DNA from: Arthrobacter sp. MYb227
Lineage (GTDB): Bacteria; Actinomycetota; Actinomycetes; Actinomycetales; Micrococcaceae
Assembly: GCF_002975435.1 (NCBI RefSeq)
Contig: NZ_PCPT01000011.1
Span: forward strand, 41,604-105,603
Direction of reading: 5' to 3'
Length of the DNA stretch: 64,000 nt
Shown: positions 18,211 to 27,946 of the stretch, piece after piece
Numbering within the stretch: the first letter of the stretch is position 1
How the letters are laid out: each line of letters opens with the position of its first letter
Notes under the pieces: generated by a model
The model's input: the letters and a program-made list of their open reading frames with translations, nothing else
What the model was told of the DNA's origin: nothing
Databases searched by the model: none
Program-made: the position numbers and the translations under genes

Positions 18211-21200
18211 TTAGGCCGGATCGATGACGATCAGCAGATCGCCGCCCTGGACCTGGGCGGTGCCATTAATGGCAATGCGTGAGACGGTCCCGGCACTCGT
18301 GGTGGTGATGCCGGCTTCCATCTTCATGGCTTCAATGGTTGCCACCGTGGCACCTGCCTCAACAACATCACCAACGGCAACCTTTGAGGTTACCGCTCCG
18401 GCAAATGGTGCAGCAACATGTCCCGGGTTAGTGGCATCGGCCTTCTCCGCGACGACAACCGTGGATTCCACCGAGGCATCGCGGACGCTGAGCTGACGTG
18501 ACTGACCGTTGAGCAGCACCGTGACGGTCCGCATACCCTTTTCATCGGCTTCGGAGACCGACTGCAAGATCACCAGCAGGCGCACGCCCTTGCCCAGCGA
18601 GACCACGTGTTCGCGGCCCTTGACTAACCCGTAGAGGTAATCGCGGGTGTGCAGGGTTGAAACATCGCCGTACGCTTCAACCGTAGCCTCAAAGTCCCGG
18701 GTGGGACCGGCAAAGAGCAAACGGTTCAGCGTGGCCCGGCGGGTGTCCGAGTCCCCCTGCAGTGCCTGGGCGTCGGCGGCATCGAGTTCTTCAACGTGCG
18801 GACGAATCACACGGCCTTCGAGCGCCTTGGAACGGAACGGCTCCGGCCAGCCACCGGGAGGGTTTCCCAGTTCGCCGGAGAGGAACTGAATGACCGAGTC
18901 GGGGATGTCGAAGGATTTTGGATCCTTCGCGAATTCCTCCGGGTCAACGCCCATGCCCACCAGCTGCAGGGCCAGATCTCCGACGACCTTGGAGGATGGA
19001 GTGACCTTGACCAAGCGGCCCAGGATGTGGTTCGCCGCGGTGTACATGTCTTCGATGGCCTCGAAGCGCTCACCTAAGCCCAGTGCAATGGCCTGCTGGC
19101 GCAGGTTCGAGAGCTGACCACCGGGAATTTCGTGGCGGTAGACGCGGCCGGTCGGGGCGGCAAGGCCGGATTCGAACGGTGCGTACATGGTGCGCACCGA
19201 TTCCCAGTACGGTTCCAGGGAGGCTGCTGCCTCCAAAGAGATGCCGGTATCGCGCTCGGTGTTCTCCAATGCGGCAATCAGCGCCGAGGAGGAGGGCTGG
19301 GAGGTGGTCCCGGCCATCGAGGCTGCGGCAACGTCCACGGCGTCGACGCCCGCGTTGATCGCGGCCATTAGGGTGGCCAGCTGGCCACCGGCGGTGTCGT
19401 GGGTGTGCAGGTGCACCGGAAGGTCGAAGCGTTCGCGCAGCGCCGTGACAAGCTTCGCTGCGGCCGCCGGACGCAGGAGCCCGGCCATGTCCTTGATCGC
19501 CAGGATGTGGGCACCGGCATCGACGATTTCCTGAGCGAGGTTCAGGTAGTAGTCAAGGGTGTATAGATCCTCGTTGGGATCCAGCAGGTTGCCGGTGTAG
19601 CACAGGGCTACCTCGGCCACCGCGGTGCCCGTTTCACGCACTGCCTTGATGGCCGGGGCCATCTGCGAAACATCATTCAGTGCATCAAAGATGCGGAAGA
19701 TGTCGATGCCAGTGGCTGCGGCTTCCTTCACGAATGCGTCGGTGACCTCGGTCGGGTACGGGGTGTAACCCACCGTGTTGCGACCGCGCAGCAGCATCTG
19801 CAGCGGAATGTTCGGTAGCTCGGCACGTAGCAGCGCCAGGCGCTTCCACGGATCCTCGCCCAGGAAGCGTAGCGAGACATCGTAGGTTGCCCCGCCCCAG
19901 ACCTCCATGGAGAACAGCTGCGGCATCACATGGGCGTAGGCCGGGGCCGCGGCGAGCAGGTCTCGGGTGCGTACCCGGGTTGCCAGCAACGACTGGTGGG
20001 CGTCGCGGAAAGTAGTGTCGGTGACGGCCACGGCAGTTTCGTGACGCAGTGCCTTGGCGAAGCCCTCCGGACCCAATTCCAGCAGACGCTGACGCCAGCC
20101 ATCGGCCGGTGCCTGATCCGATGGACCATCAAAGGGGCTGCGGTCCGGCTCGGATGCCTTATCTCCCGGGAAGGAAGGAAGCTTCTTGCGCGGGTCGATG
20201 CCGTCAACACGTTCGCCATTGGGCTGGTTGACCGTCACGTCGGCCAGGAAGGACAGGGCCTTGGTGCCGCGGTCCTGGGACTTGCGCCCGGCCAGCAGCT
20301 CCGGGTGCTTGTCGATGAAGTCGGTGGCTACCTCGCCGGCCAGGAAGGCCGGGTCGTCAAGCACATTCTGCAGGAACGGAATGTTGGTGGTGACTCCGCG
20401 GACGCGGAATTCGGCCAGCGCACGGCGCAGGCGGGCCGCCGCCGTAGCAAAGTCGCGCCCACGGCAGGTGAGCTTGACCAGCATCGAGTCAAAGTGTGGG
20501 GAAACCTCGGCACCGGTGTAGATGGTGCCACCATCCAGACGCACACCCGAGCCACCGGCCGAACGGTAGACGGTGATGGTTCCGACGTCGGGGCGGAACT
20601 CGTTGGCCGGGTCCTCGGTGGTGATGCGCGACTGCATGGCAACGCCGCGGATCTTGAGGTCTTCCTGACGAATATCAAGCTCTTCAAGGGTGGCGCCAGC
20701 GGCAATGCGCATCTGTGCCTGAACCAGGTCAACGTCGGTGATTTCCTCGGTGACCGTGTGCTCGACCTGGATGCGCGGGTTCATTTCGATGAACACGTGC
20801 TGTCCGGCGCGTTCGCCCTCGGTATCCACCAAGAATTCCACGGTGCCGGCGTTCTGGTACTTCAGTGCCTTGGCAAACTTCACGGCGTCTGCATACAGCG
20901 CCTGGCGAATTGACTCGTCAAGGTTCGGGGCCGGAGCAATTTCGATGACCTTCTGGTGGCGGCGCTGCAGGGAGCAGTCGCGCTCAAAGAGGTGGACCAC
21001 GTTTCCGTGCTCGTCGGCCAGGATCTGGACTTCGATGTGGCGTGGACGCAACACCGCCTGTTCAACGAACATTGTGTCATCGCCAAAGGCGCTAGCTGCT
21101 TCGCGCATCGCCGCGGAAAGCGATTCGGCCAGCGTTTCTCGGGTATCCACCCGGCGCATGCCACGTCCGCCACCACCGGCAACCGCCTTGACGAAGACGG

Positions 21201-21660
21201 GGAAACCAATCTTATCGGCCTCGGCGGTGAGGTACTCGACATCAGAGCTGGGCTCCGAGGAGTTCAAAACTGGGATTCCTGCTGCCCGAGCGGCGCGCAG
21301 GGCCTCGACCTTGTTACCGGCGAGTTCCAGAACTTCGGCGGCCGGGCCAATGAACTTGATGCCAGCTTCTGCCGCGGCACGGGAAAGATCCGGGTTTTCG
21401 GCCAAGAAACCATAGCCCGGGTAAATGGCATCCGCGCCGGCTTCCTTGGCGACGCGGATCACCTCTTCGACGTCCAGGTAGGCGCGGACCGGGTGGCCCT
21501 CCTCGCCGATCTGGTAGGCCTCATCGGACTTCTGACGGTGGATCGAGTTGCGGTCCTCGTACGGGTACACGGCGACGGTCTTCGCGCCCAGCTCATAGCC
21601 GGCACGGAAAGCACGAATCGCGATTTCACCACGGTTGGCTACCAAGATCTTCGTAAACAT
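18211..21660 (-). CDS. pyc: Pyruvate carboxylase
   Basis: This 1149-residue biotin enzyme carboxylates pyruvate to oxaloacetate, refilling the TCA cycle. The order is biotin carboxylase (KILVANRGEIAIRA at the N-terminus, the ATP loop GGGGRGM, EMNPRIQVEHTVTE), then the carboxyltransferase domain (TTFRDAHQSLLATR, the metal-binding HLHTHDTAG), and finally the biotinyl domain with the acceptor Lys in EAMKMEAG. The ATG at 21660 is chosen because CAGGAG lies just upstream and the conserved N-terminus begins there; an in-frame start 13 codons earlier lacks support. A ParA-like gene is divergent. Confidence 0.97.
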   Translation of the reverse strand: MFTKILVANRGEIAIRAFRAGYELGAKTVAVYPYEDRNSIHRQKSDEAYQIGEEGHPVRAYLDVEEVIRVAKEAGADAIYPGYGFLAENPDLSRAAAEAGIKFIGPAAEVLELAGNKVEALRAARAAGIPVLNSSEPSSDVEYLTAEADKIGFPVFVKAVAGGGGRGMRRVDTRETLAESLSAAMREAASAFGDDTMFVEQAVLRPRHIEVQILADEHGNVVHLFERDCSLQRRHQKVIEIAPAPNLDESIRQALYADAVKFAKALKYQNAGTVEFLVDTEGERAGQHVFIEMNPRIQVEHTVTEEITDVDLVQAQMRIAAGATLEELDIRQEDLKIRGVAMQSRITTEDPANEFRPDVGTITVYRSAGGSGVRLDGGTIYTGAEVSPHFDSMLVKLTCRGRDFATAAARLRRALAEFRVRGVTTNIPFLQNVLDDPAFLAGEVATDFIDKHPELLAGRKSQDRGTKALSFLADVTVNQPNGERVDGIDPRKKLPSFPGDKASEPDRSPFDGPSDQAPADGWRQRLLELGPEGFAKALRHETAVAVTDTTFRDAHQSLLATRVRTRDLLAAAPAYAHVMPQLFSMEVWGGATYDVSLRFLGEDPWKRLALLRAELPNIPLQMLLRGRNTVGYTPYPTEVTDAFVKEAAATGIDIFRIFDALNDVSQMAPAIKAVRETGTAVAEVALCYTGNLLDPNEDLYTLDYYLNLAQEIVDAGAHILAIKDMAGLLRPAAAAKLVTALRERFDLPVHLHTHDTAGGQLATLMAAINAGVDAVDVAAASMAGTTSQPSSSALIAALENTERDTGISLEAAASLEPYWESVRTMYAPFESGLAAPTGRVYRHEIPGGQLSNLRQQAIALGLGERFEAIEDMYTAANHILGRLVKVTPSSKVVGDLALQLVGMGVDPEEFAKDPKSFDIPDSVIQFLSGELGNPPGGWPEPFRSKALEGRVIRPHVEELDAADAQALQGDSDTRRATLNRLLFAGPTRDFEATVEAYGDVSTLHTRDYLYGLVKGREHVVSLGKGVRLLVILQSVSEADEKGMRTVTVLLNGQSRQLSVRDASVESTVVVAEKADATNPGHVAAPFAGAVTSKVAVGDVVEAGATVATIEAMKMEAGITTTSAGTVSRIAINGTAQVQGGDLLIVIDPA

Positions 21661-21917
21661 GGCGCTCCTGCAAAATGATAATAAGGATGGTTTACGCACA
21701 CGGAGTCAGGGGGTAGAAACTCTTGTCTGCGGTGTAGAAGCAAAGTGATCAGGCTTCCAAGGTGACACCATACCGTGATGCGCAGCACCGCTGGCAAAAC
21801 ATTGCGGCGGGTACGAAACAGTGGTCTCACTCAGTGGTTCCTATGTTGAGTGTCACGGTGTCGGCGAAGAGCTGCGAACCCGATTATGATATGTAGGGGA
21901 ACTCATCGTTACATCAA

Positions 21918-22769
21918 GTGAAATCAACTGTAGAAAAGGGCGTGGTCCGTTCCGTGCAGGTAGTGAGCATTAGCAGCCTTAAAGGTGGCGTAGGAAAAAC
22001 CTCCGTTACGTTGGGGCTCGCTTCGGCCGCTCTGGCAGCAGGCATCCCCACCCTAGTGATCGATTTAGACCCGCATGCCGATGCCAGCACCGGCCTGGGA
22101 GTGCGGGCCGATGACAAGCTGACCATTGGTCGGATGTTGAAGGTTGCGCGTAAAGCGGATCTTTCAAGAAACATCGTCTCCAGCTCCTGGCAGTCGAAGG
22201 CCGTTTCGAAGCGTTCACTGACCCGTGTACCAGTCTTAGATGTTGCAGTTGGCGATGCCTACACCGGCATCTACGACCGACCTGACTTGCGTGCTCGGGA
22301 TTTGCGTCGACTAACCCAGTTGCTCTCGCGCACCTCAGGCTACTCACTTGTACTCATCGATTGCCCCCCATCCTTGAATGGTCTAACCCGCATGGCTTGG
22401 AGCGCGAGTGACCGGGTTGTGTTGGTTGCCGAGCCGAGCCTGTTCTCTGTTGCCGGCACCGAACGCACCCAACGTGCACTTGAGATGTTCCGTAAGGAAT
22501 ACGCGCCGGATTTGGGCCCGATCGATGTTGTTGTCAACCGTGTGCGCAAGGACTCAGCCGAGCATGCCTTCCGATTGACGGAGATGCGTTCGATGTTTGG
22601 TACCTCGGTACTGACCCCGGAGCTTCCAGAGTTCAGTGAGTGGCAGCAGATCCAGGGTGCCGCGTATTCGGTTCACCAATGGCCGGGTAAGGGCGCCAAA
22701 CGCACCTCGGAGCTTTTTGACTCGTTGTTGCGAAATATTACCGAGGCCCCCAAGCTGGCTGCCAAGTAG
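21918..22769 (+). CDS. Orphan ParA/MinD-family ATPase
   Basis: The 283-residue protein has a full deviant Walker A (SSLKGGVGKTSVT), a Walker A' VIDLDPHADAS, and the Walker B-like VLIDCPPSLNGLTRMAW. These are features of ParA-type ATPases that position DNA or protein cargo. There is no parB or cargo gene next to it; the chromosomal parA-scpA-scpB cluster is elsewhere (34345). GTG at 21918 is a possible start, but GTG at 21942 is also possible because no clear ribosome site precedes either. It is divergent from pyc, and a terminator follows. Confidence 0.8.
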   Translation: MKSTVEKGVVRSVQVVSISSLKGGVGKTSVTLGLASAALAAGIPTLVIDLDPHADASTGLGVRADDKLTIGRMLKVARKADLSRNIVSSSWQSKAVSKRSLTRVPVLDVAVGDAYTGIYDRPDLRARDLRRLTQLLSRTSGYSLVLIDCPPSLNGLTRMAWSASDRVVLVAEPSLFSVAGTERTQRALEMFRKEYAPDLGPIDVVVNRVRKDSAEHAFRLTEMRSMFGTSVLTPELPEFSEWQQIQGAAYSVHQWPGKGAKRTSELFDSLLRNITEAPKLAAK

Positions 22770-22793
22770 CTTCATAGTTCTTCGTGTTTACCG

Positions 22794-22835
22794 ACCGGTG
22801 TTTTTTGGGATAACCAGAAAGCACCGGTCTTTTTC
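22794..22835 (+). terminator. Terminator of the orphan parA gene
   Basis: ACCGGTG and CACCGGT pair across a 21-base loop, followed by CTTTTTC. It lies 25 bases after the stop codon. Confidence 0.7.
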
Positions 22836-22973
22836 TTGCTACAGCAATGGGCCAAGTGCCCGTAATTGGCATATAGGAACGAGGGCAAAAAAATACTGCT
22901 CATCGCTCGGTAGCCCGGAAGAGCGGCCATAGAGCGGTGAGCAGTAATTTATGCTGAAGGGGGGGGTGCTGAG

Positions 22974-23555
22974 CTAGCTTGCCGTGCGTTTTGCGGCGCG
23001 GCGCATCGCTAGTTCGTCAACAGGAAAATCCGAGGCACGCTCGCTTGGCAGCTGGGCAAGAGATCCCTCAACCTCACGCCAGACACGCCCCACGGCGATA
23101 CCAAAGACTCCCTGGCCACCCTGGACCAAATCGATGACTTCATCGGCCGAGGTGCACTCGTACACCGAGGCACCATCACTCATGAGTGTGATCTGGGCAA
23201 GGTCTTCGACGCCTCGTTCACGCAGGTGTTCCACGGCGGTACGGATCTGCTGCAGTGATACACCGGTATCGAGCAGACGTTTGACCACCTTGAGCACGAG
23301 GATGTCGCGGAAGCCGTAGAGTCGCTGTGAGCCCGAACCATTGGCGTTACGAACCGCCGGTTCGACAAGACCTGTACGCGCCCAGTAGTCGAGCTGTCGG
23401 TAAGTAATTCCTGCGGCCTTGCAGACGATCGGGCCACGGTATCCTGCATCTTCGTCGAGCACTGGGAGGTCCTCGGTGAAGAGTAGGCCTTGGGTATTGC
23501 CTCGCGACGCAACATGCCGAGGTCCGGCCGCGCGTTGATCATCTATGGGATTCAT
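22974..23555 (-). CDS. MerR-family transcriptional regulator (Rv1830-like)
   Basis: The 193-residue regulator has a MerR winged-helix N-domain in which ITYRQLDYWARTGLVEP is the recognition segment and SQRLYGFRDILVLKVVKRLLD completes the wing. A C-terminal helical region follows, but no cysteine-rich effector site. The ATG at 23555 has AAGGAG eight bases upstream; the longer frame from 23654 is not supported. It is the last gene of a garA-ftsR-DUF151-merR cluster matching Rv1827-Rv1830 of mycobacteria, whose order is known to be conserved. It is likely a division or growth regulator, by analogy only. Confidence 0.88.
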   Translation of the reverse strand: MNPIDDQRAAGPRHVASRGNTQGLLFTEDLPVLDEDAGYRGPIVCKAAGITYRQLDYWARTGLVEPAVRNANGSGSQRLYGFRDILVLKVVKRLLDTGVSLQQIRTAVEHLRERGVEDLAQITLMSDGASVYECTSADEVIDLVQGGQGVFGIAVGRVWREVEGSLAQLPSERASDFPVDELAMRRAAKRTAS

Positions 23556-23746
23556 CCGAATCTCCTTGCTCAAGCATCCCCGTGAGGGAAGGTGGCTTGC
23601 GCAGGAGCGAGGAACGATTTCATTGCGAGTGTAATCGGCATCCGCTGTAGGCAAACCTTGGGAAACTTATGCTTCGACGGTACGACTTGAAGGGGCCTTC
23701 GTCAAAGACCTTCAAGCTTTGCTTGAGGCGTGTCGTCGACGGTCGT

Positions 23747-24229
23747 TTATTTATCGAAATCTTCCGGCTCGATCTCGTTGAGGAATTCCCTGAATTCCCG
23801 CACCTGTTCTTCTTCGCCTTCGGCCGCTTCCTCGTCGTCGGCAACCAGCACCGCCGCCTCGTCAAGTACGTGTTCTTGGCAAAGAATTGGGCATTGGGCA
23901 CGTAGTGCTAGGGCTATGGCGTCCGATGAGCGCGCATCAACCCGAACGTCGTTGGCGAAAACAAGTTCCGCGGTAAACACCGCGTTGAGCACTGAGACAA
24001 TTTCCACACGCAACAGTGGCGCGTGTAATGCCTGCAGCGTTGCGATCATCAGATCGTGCGTCAGCGGGCGTGGTGGAACGATGCCTTGCTGGAACATGGC
24101 AATGGCCGAAGCTTCCGGCGCACCAATCCAAATGGGAAGATGGCGGCGGGAATTTAGTTCTTTAAGCAATACCAGTGGCTGGTTTGAGGGAAGTTCTATG
24201 CGAACTCCGACAACTTCTAGCTCTTGCAT
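23747..24229 (-). CDS. DUF151 bifunctional nuclease-family protein
   Basis: The 160-residue protein shows the DUF151 (BFN) pattern: an LPIWIGAPEASAIA segment after a leading VGVRIELPSNQPLVLLKE strand, RPLTHDLM, and the DARSSDAIALALR motif. It ends with an acidic tail. Family members have been reported as DNA/RNA nucleases in plants; the role in actinobacteria is not settled. AAGGAG lies seven bases before the ATG at 24229. It lies between the two merR genes on the same strand. Confidence 0.9.
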   Translation of the reverse strand: MQELEVVGVRIELPSNQPLVLLKELNSRRHLPIWIGAPEASAIAMFQQGIVPPRPLTHDLMIATLQALHAPLLRVEIVSVLNAVFTAELVFANDVRVDARSSDAIALALRAQCPILCQEHVLDEAAVLVADDEEAAEGEEEQVREFREFLNEIEPEDFDK

Positions 24230-24270
24230 GGTTCGCTCCTTTGCTCGATGCTGTGATGCCTCTGCTGTAT

Positions 24271-25020
24271 TTAGTGATCCAGTTTAGCGATGGCACCGTT
24301 GACTAACGCACCATGTAACGCCATACAGGCATCGCTAATTTCCCTTGCGGTTTCCGCAGCACGGGCGCGTGAGGCAACATCTCGCCGACTCATCTGGGGC
24401 GCCACGACACTTTCCACGAGTCCTACCTCGCGGTCTGCTGCCGCACGGAAGGCGCGCAGGTGACGTGGTTCAATGCCGTGCGCGGCAAGTGCCGCAGAGG
24501 CTACCGCAATCTTTTGCGCATGTTCGTCAAAACGATCGTTTGATGCAGTGATCATGCCAAAGGAGATTAGATCCTCAATGAGATCGGTACTTGACCCGCA
24601 CAGTCCCTGTAACTCTGCTTTGGTGACCGGACGAGCGTGAGCGACCAGGTCTTGGGTCATCTGTTCGGTGATGCTCCGGGGGGCCAAGGTATGGCCCCCC
24701 GGAAGCTGGTCCGGACGTTCACCACGATCAACTGCGTCTAGATAGTCCTTAATGACCTTCAACGGCAGGTACTGATCACGCTGTAAACCCAGGATGAAGC
24801 GCAAGCGCCCCACATCATCGGGCAGATATTTGCGGTATCCGGCCGAGGTACGTTGCGGGGTCAGTAAGCCCTTTTCTTCAAGAAACCTGATCTTTGACGC
24901 CGTAACCTGCGAGAACTCCACTTGCAGTTCCGAAAGCACTTCACCAATGTTCAGCGCAACCGGGCGCGCAACATCACCGCCTACTACGGAGAGCCGCGGA
25001 TTACGGGCCAGATATGTCAC
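24271..25020 (-). CDS. ftsR: MerR-family regulator FtsR
   Basis: The 249-residue MerR protein is the likely orthologue of corynebacterial FtsR/Rv1828, which activates ftsZ. Its N-terminal helix-turn-helix includes NIGEVLSELQVEF, SKIRFLEEKGLLTPQR and SAGYRKYLPDDVGRLRFIL. A long helical C-terminal part follows. The start is GTG at 25020, with CAGGA ahead of it, and the gene begins twelve bases after the FHA gene stops. Position between garA and the DUF151 gene supports the orthology. Confidence 0.88.
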   Translation of the reverse strand: MTYLARNPRLSVVGGDVARPVALNIGEVLSELQVEFSQVTASKIRFLEEKGLLTPQRTSAGYRKYLPDDVGRLRFILGLQRDQYLPLKVIKDYLDAVDRGERPDQLPGGHTLAPRSITEQMTQDLVAHARPVTKAELQGLCGSSTDLIEDLISFGMITASNDRFDEHAQKIAVASAALAAHGIEPRHLRAFRAAADREVGLVESVVAPQMSRRDVASRARAAETAREISDACMALHGALVNGAIAKLDH

Positions 25021-25032
25021 GAGAGTTCCTGA

Positions 25033-25488
25033 TTAGTTGGCAGGGTTGTTTGGCAGTTCAACGTAGAAGGTCAAGCGGAACTTGCCGATCTGCACTTCTG
25101 CCCCGTTGGCCAAACGTACTTGGTCGACGCGATCGTTATTGACGTAGGTTCCATTGAGTGACCCGGAGTCCACGAGTGTGAACCCTTCGGCATCGCGACG
25201 GAACTGGGCATGCTTACGTGAGACGGTAACGTCATCGAGGAAGACATCTGCCTGAGGATGACGGCCAGCCTGGGTGACATCCTGGTCAAGCAGGAAGCGC
25301 GCACCTTGGTTTGGTCCCGAGTGGGCAATCAGTAATGCAGATCCAGCGGGCAAGGCCGAGACAGCGGCACGCTCTTCGGGGCTCAGCGCATAGAAAACCA
25401 CTGGTTCATGATGCACTGGAGGCAGGGCGATACCCGTTGTATCGGTTGATACCTCACGCTGCTCGTGTGGCACCTGAGTTTCGTCCAT
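25033..25488 (-). CDS. garA: GarA/OdhI-like FHA regulator of 2-oxoglutarate metabolism
   Basis: This 151-residue FHA protein has the core RHPQADVFLDDVTVSRKHAQ and GSLNGTYVN. GarA/OdhI binds and inhibits the E1 subunit of 2-oxoglutarate dehydrogenase and alters glutamate dehydrogenase until it is phosphorylated on an N-terminal Thr pair by PASTA kinases. The usual ETTSV site appears here as DTTGI near residues 16-20, so the Thr pair remains but its surroundings differ. The ATG at 25488 has GGAGG seven bases upstream. It is the first gene of the cluster, followed closely by ftsR. The kinase at 7381 is a candidate partner. Confidence 0.88.
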   Translation of the reverse strand: MDETQVPHEQREVSTDTTGIALPPVHHEPVVFYALSPEERAAVSALPAGSALLIAHSGPNQGARFLLDQDVTQAGRHPQADVFLDDVTVSRKHAQFRRDAEGFTLVDSGSLNGTYVNNDRVDQVRLANGAEVQIGKFRLTFYVELPNNPAN

Positions 25489-25663
25489 GTCCGGTCCTCC
25501 CAATAACTCTTACTTAAATAGCTCTAGGGTCGTGATCTCCCGACTAAGTTGCCCGGATGATACGCCTAATACCAGATTAGCCTACTGGCGGCGGTTAAAG
25601 ATTTCGTATTTACATCAAGGCTAAATAACTGCCTATTCCGCCTCGGCATGGGATGATGCACCC

Positions 25664-26332
25664 ATGGAAGATTCTGAATTCTCGGCTCAGCCAGCCGCGC
25701 CAACGGCATCCAGTGCACAACCCAAACCTCGTTGGGGTTTGCGAATTGGATTGGGTGCTTGCGCCGCGATCTTGTTGGTTGCAATATTCTTCATCTTCAG
25801 GCTGTTCCTGCCAGTGTGGTGGGCCACCAGAATTTCAAATCAAACTCAGGGGTCTCTGAGCGGCGGCGTGTTACTTGGACTGGCCTACGGTTTCATTTTC
25901 ACCTTTGTGCCACTGCTGATCGGCTGGCAGATGCGTTACAAAAAGATCTCTTGGCCCTGGAAGGGCGTCATCCTCGTCCTTGCCTTGGCCGCTGCTTCCC
26001 CGAACCTGATGACGCTTGGCATTTACCTGAACTCTTCCAGTGCGGCTCGCAAGGCCCAATTGACTATCGATACGACGGCCACTTGGTTCCCGTCTTGGAC
26101 AATTATCGGCGCAGTACTGGGAGTCTTGCTCTTTGCGGGTATCGCAGTGTTCTGGCACATGTGGCGGTCACGAGGGAAGAAAATGAAGGCTCTCAAGCAA
26201 GACTTGAAGTCACGTCCTGCCTCCGCGTCAACCGGGCCCGATGCAACTATTTCAGAACCTGAACCACGGCCCTCCGATGCGCCAGATCTTGAGTATCCAC
26301 CGACTGATCCCCCAACGCCTGAGGATCGCTAG
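25664..26332 (+). CDS. Hypothetical membrane protein with about four TM helices
   Basis: The 222-residue product has a short Pro/Ala-rich N-terminus, hydrophobic helices at about 25-46, 66-87, 98-120 and 142-168, and a polar, Pro-rich cytoplasmic tail. No catalytic motif is visible. It is divergent from the garA cluster and ends in a clear terminator, so it is a single-gene unit. Function unknown. Confidence 0.65.
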   Translation: MEDSEFSAQPAAPTASSAQPKPRWGLRIGLGACAAILLVAIFFIFRLFLPVWWATRISNQTQGSLSGGVLLGLAYGFIFTFVPLLIGWQMRYKKISWPWKGVILVLALAAASPNLMTLGIYLNSSSAARKAQLTIDTTATWFPSWTIIGAVLGVLLFAGIAVFWHMWRSRGKKMKALKQDLKSRPASASTGPDATISEPEPRPSDAPDLEYPPTDPPTPEDR

Positions 26333-26649
26333 CCCGCGAGAATGCGTTAACTTGCGTTCAGTGCCCTTGACTACGTGGTCAGGGGCACTTTTCGTTGTAT
26401 AGGGTATTTTTGCTTGCTTGTTCGCGTACGGCCCCGCAGCCGTTCCCTGGCGCATGCTTCCAGCGATACGACAACCGACTCGGCCTGCATGTGAGAATTC
26501 TGCCCTCGAGCCGTATTGCAGCTGCATAGTTCGCTTCGGCTCTCAGCGAAGATGCGCAATTATCAACCGACGATTCCCCGGGCCGCTACTAACTTCGTCG
26601 GGTGCAGGCTCGCCGAGATCGTGGGCACTTTGAATCATGCAGAGAACTG
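26333..26649. other. Intergenic stretch left of the insertion sequence
   Basis: Apart from the terminator at 26360-26394 nothing is recognised. A small stem (TTCGCT/AGCGAA near 26529-26553) may be chance. Confidence 0.35.
26360..26394 (+). terminator. Terminator of the membrane-protein gene
   Basis: A 12-bp stem (AGTGCCC/GGGCACT core, one G-T pair) with a six-base loop is followed by TTTT. It lies 27 bases after the stop. Confidence 0.8.
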
Positions 26650-26676
26650 GGCGTATAGGCAATAAAGTGTGTCTGC
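26650..26676. repeat. Left terminal inverted repeat of the IS
   Basis: This 27-bp end pairs with 27947-27973 with two mismatches. Confidence 0.88.
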
Positions 26677-26741
26677 AACAGGCTTACTTCCCAACGATTG
26701 CACGGTAAAACAGGGTTTCTTATACCTTTGAGCCCTTAACC

Positions 26742-27904
26742 GTGAATGGTTCTGGAAAATCGAAGCAATGTGAAGTATGCCAATCAGCCTTGAAACGCAA
26801 TGGAAAAACCTCTGCAGGAACCCAACGCTGGAGATGCATTCAGTGCGGGGCCAGCAGCGTGAAGCGGCGTCCCGATCTGAAACGTCGAGCCGAACTGAAC
26901 CTGTTTCTGCAATGGATTTTGGGAAAACAAAACCAGGCAACTTATGCGGCCCAAACGGGTCGCACCTTCAGGCATAAGACCCGATGGTGTTGGAATGTTG
27001 AACCCGCCGTGATGCCCACCGGTGAGGTGCATCTGCAGATTCAAATGGACGGCATCTACCTGGGACGTGGCTGGTGCGCCTTGATTGCTATCGCCAACGG
27101 CAAGACCTTGGGCTGGCAATGGTGTGACAGCGAAAAGAAAGTCGCCTGGATCGCCTTGCTTGAACAATTCCCCGCGCCCCAGGTGGTGATCATTGATGGT
27201 GGTTCAGGGCTTGCCTCGGCTCTGGCTCAAGCATGGCCCGATACGCGGGTGCAGCGCTGTTTGGTGCATGTTCAACGCAACGTGCGCACCTATCTGACCC
27301 TGCGACCGCGCACCGATGCGGGGCGGGCCTTGCGGCGTATTTCCTTGGCGTTGACACGGATTAGCACCCGTGAGCAGGCCACGAGCTGGATGCAAGCCCT
27401 GCAGCAATGGCACCACATCTTTGGGGAGCTGATCAAAGAACGTACCTATCCTCTAGGTCCGGGTGGGTTACGACCCAAGGGAGTGAAAGCGACCCAAACC
27501 TGGTGGTACACCCACACTCGGCTCAGATCCGCGTACAAGCTTCTGGAACGGTTGGTGCGTAGCGGAGAACTTTTCACCTATTTGGACCCCGCCTTGAGGG
27601 GCTCAACGTTGCTTCAACGACTAATCACATTGAAGGTGGAGTCAACACCCAGCTGCGTGCCTTGCTGCGAACTCATCGGGGGATGCCGCCGGCTCATGCC
27701 AAGCGTGCGATCGAATGGTGGCTGTATACCCACGGTGAGAAACCAGCCCAACCTCATACTCTGATCCGGCCAGAACACTATGAGCCTCAACCTCTAGTGA
27801 AAGAACTTCCAGATGAAGAGATTGGGCCAGAACTCTTGGGCACTGCACTGAGTGAAACCGAAGGTCTTTGGGTGAGGAAAGGCTGGGCCGGCAGACCCTG
27901 CTAA
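26742..27904 (+). pseudogene. IS1249-type transposase, frameshifted
   Basis: The first frame (26742-27764) gives an N-terminal zinc-ribbon-like part (CEVCQ and CIQCG) and the MULE/IS256-type core: first Asp in QIQMDGIYLG, second Asp in VVIIDGGSG, then QRCLVHVQRNVRTYL. Near 27597-27604 the reading must slip to the -1 frame to continue as NVASTTNHIEGGVNTQLRALL, which carries the catalytic Glu, and run to 27904. In the annotated frame that Glu is lost. No classic slippery heptamer is seen at the switch, so a disabling single-base indel is more likely than programmed frameshifting. Confidence 0.85.
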
Positions 27905-27946
27905 AATCCAGATCAAAGCGTGGAAACCCCGGGTGACACACCCGGG

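Noticed and set aside
19930..20913. 327-codon open frame on the plus strand
   Set aside because: It lies wholly antisense to the biotin carboxylase part of pyc and matches no family.
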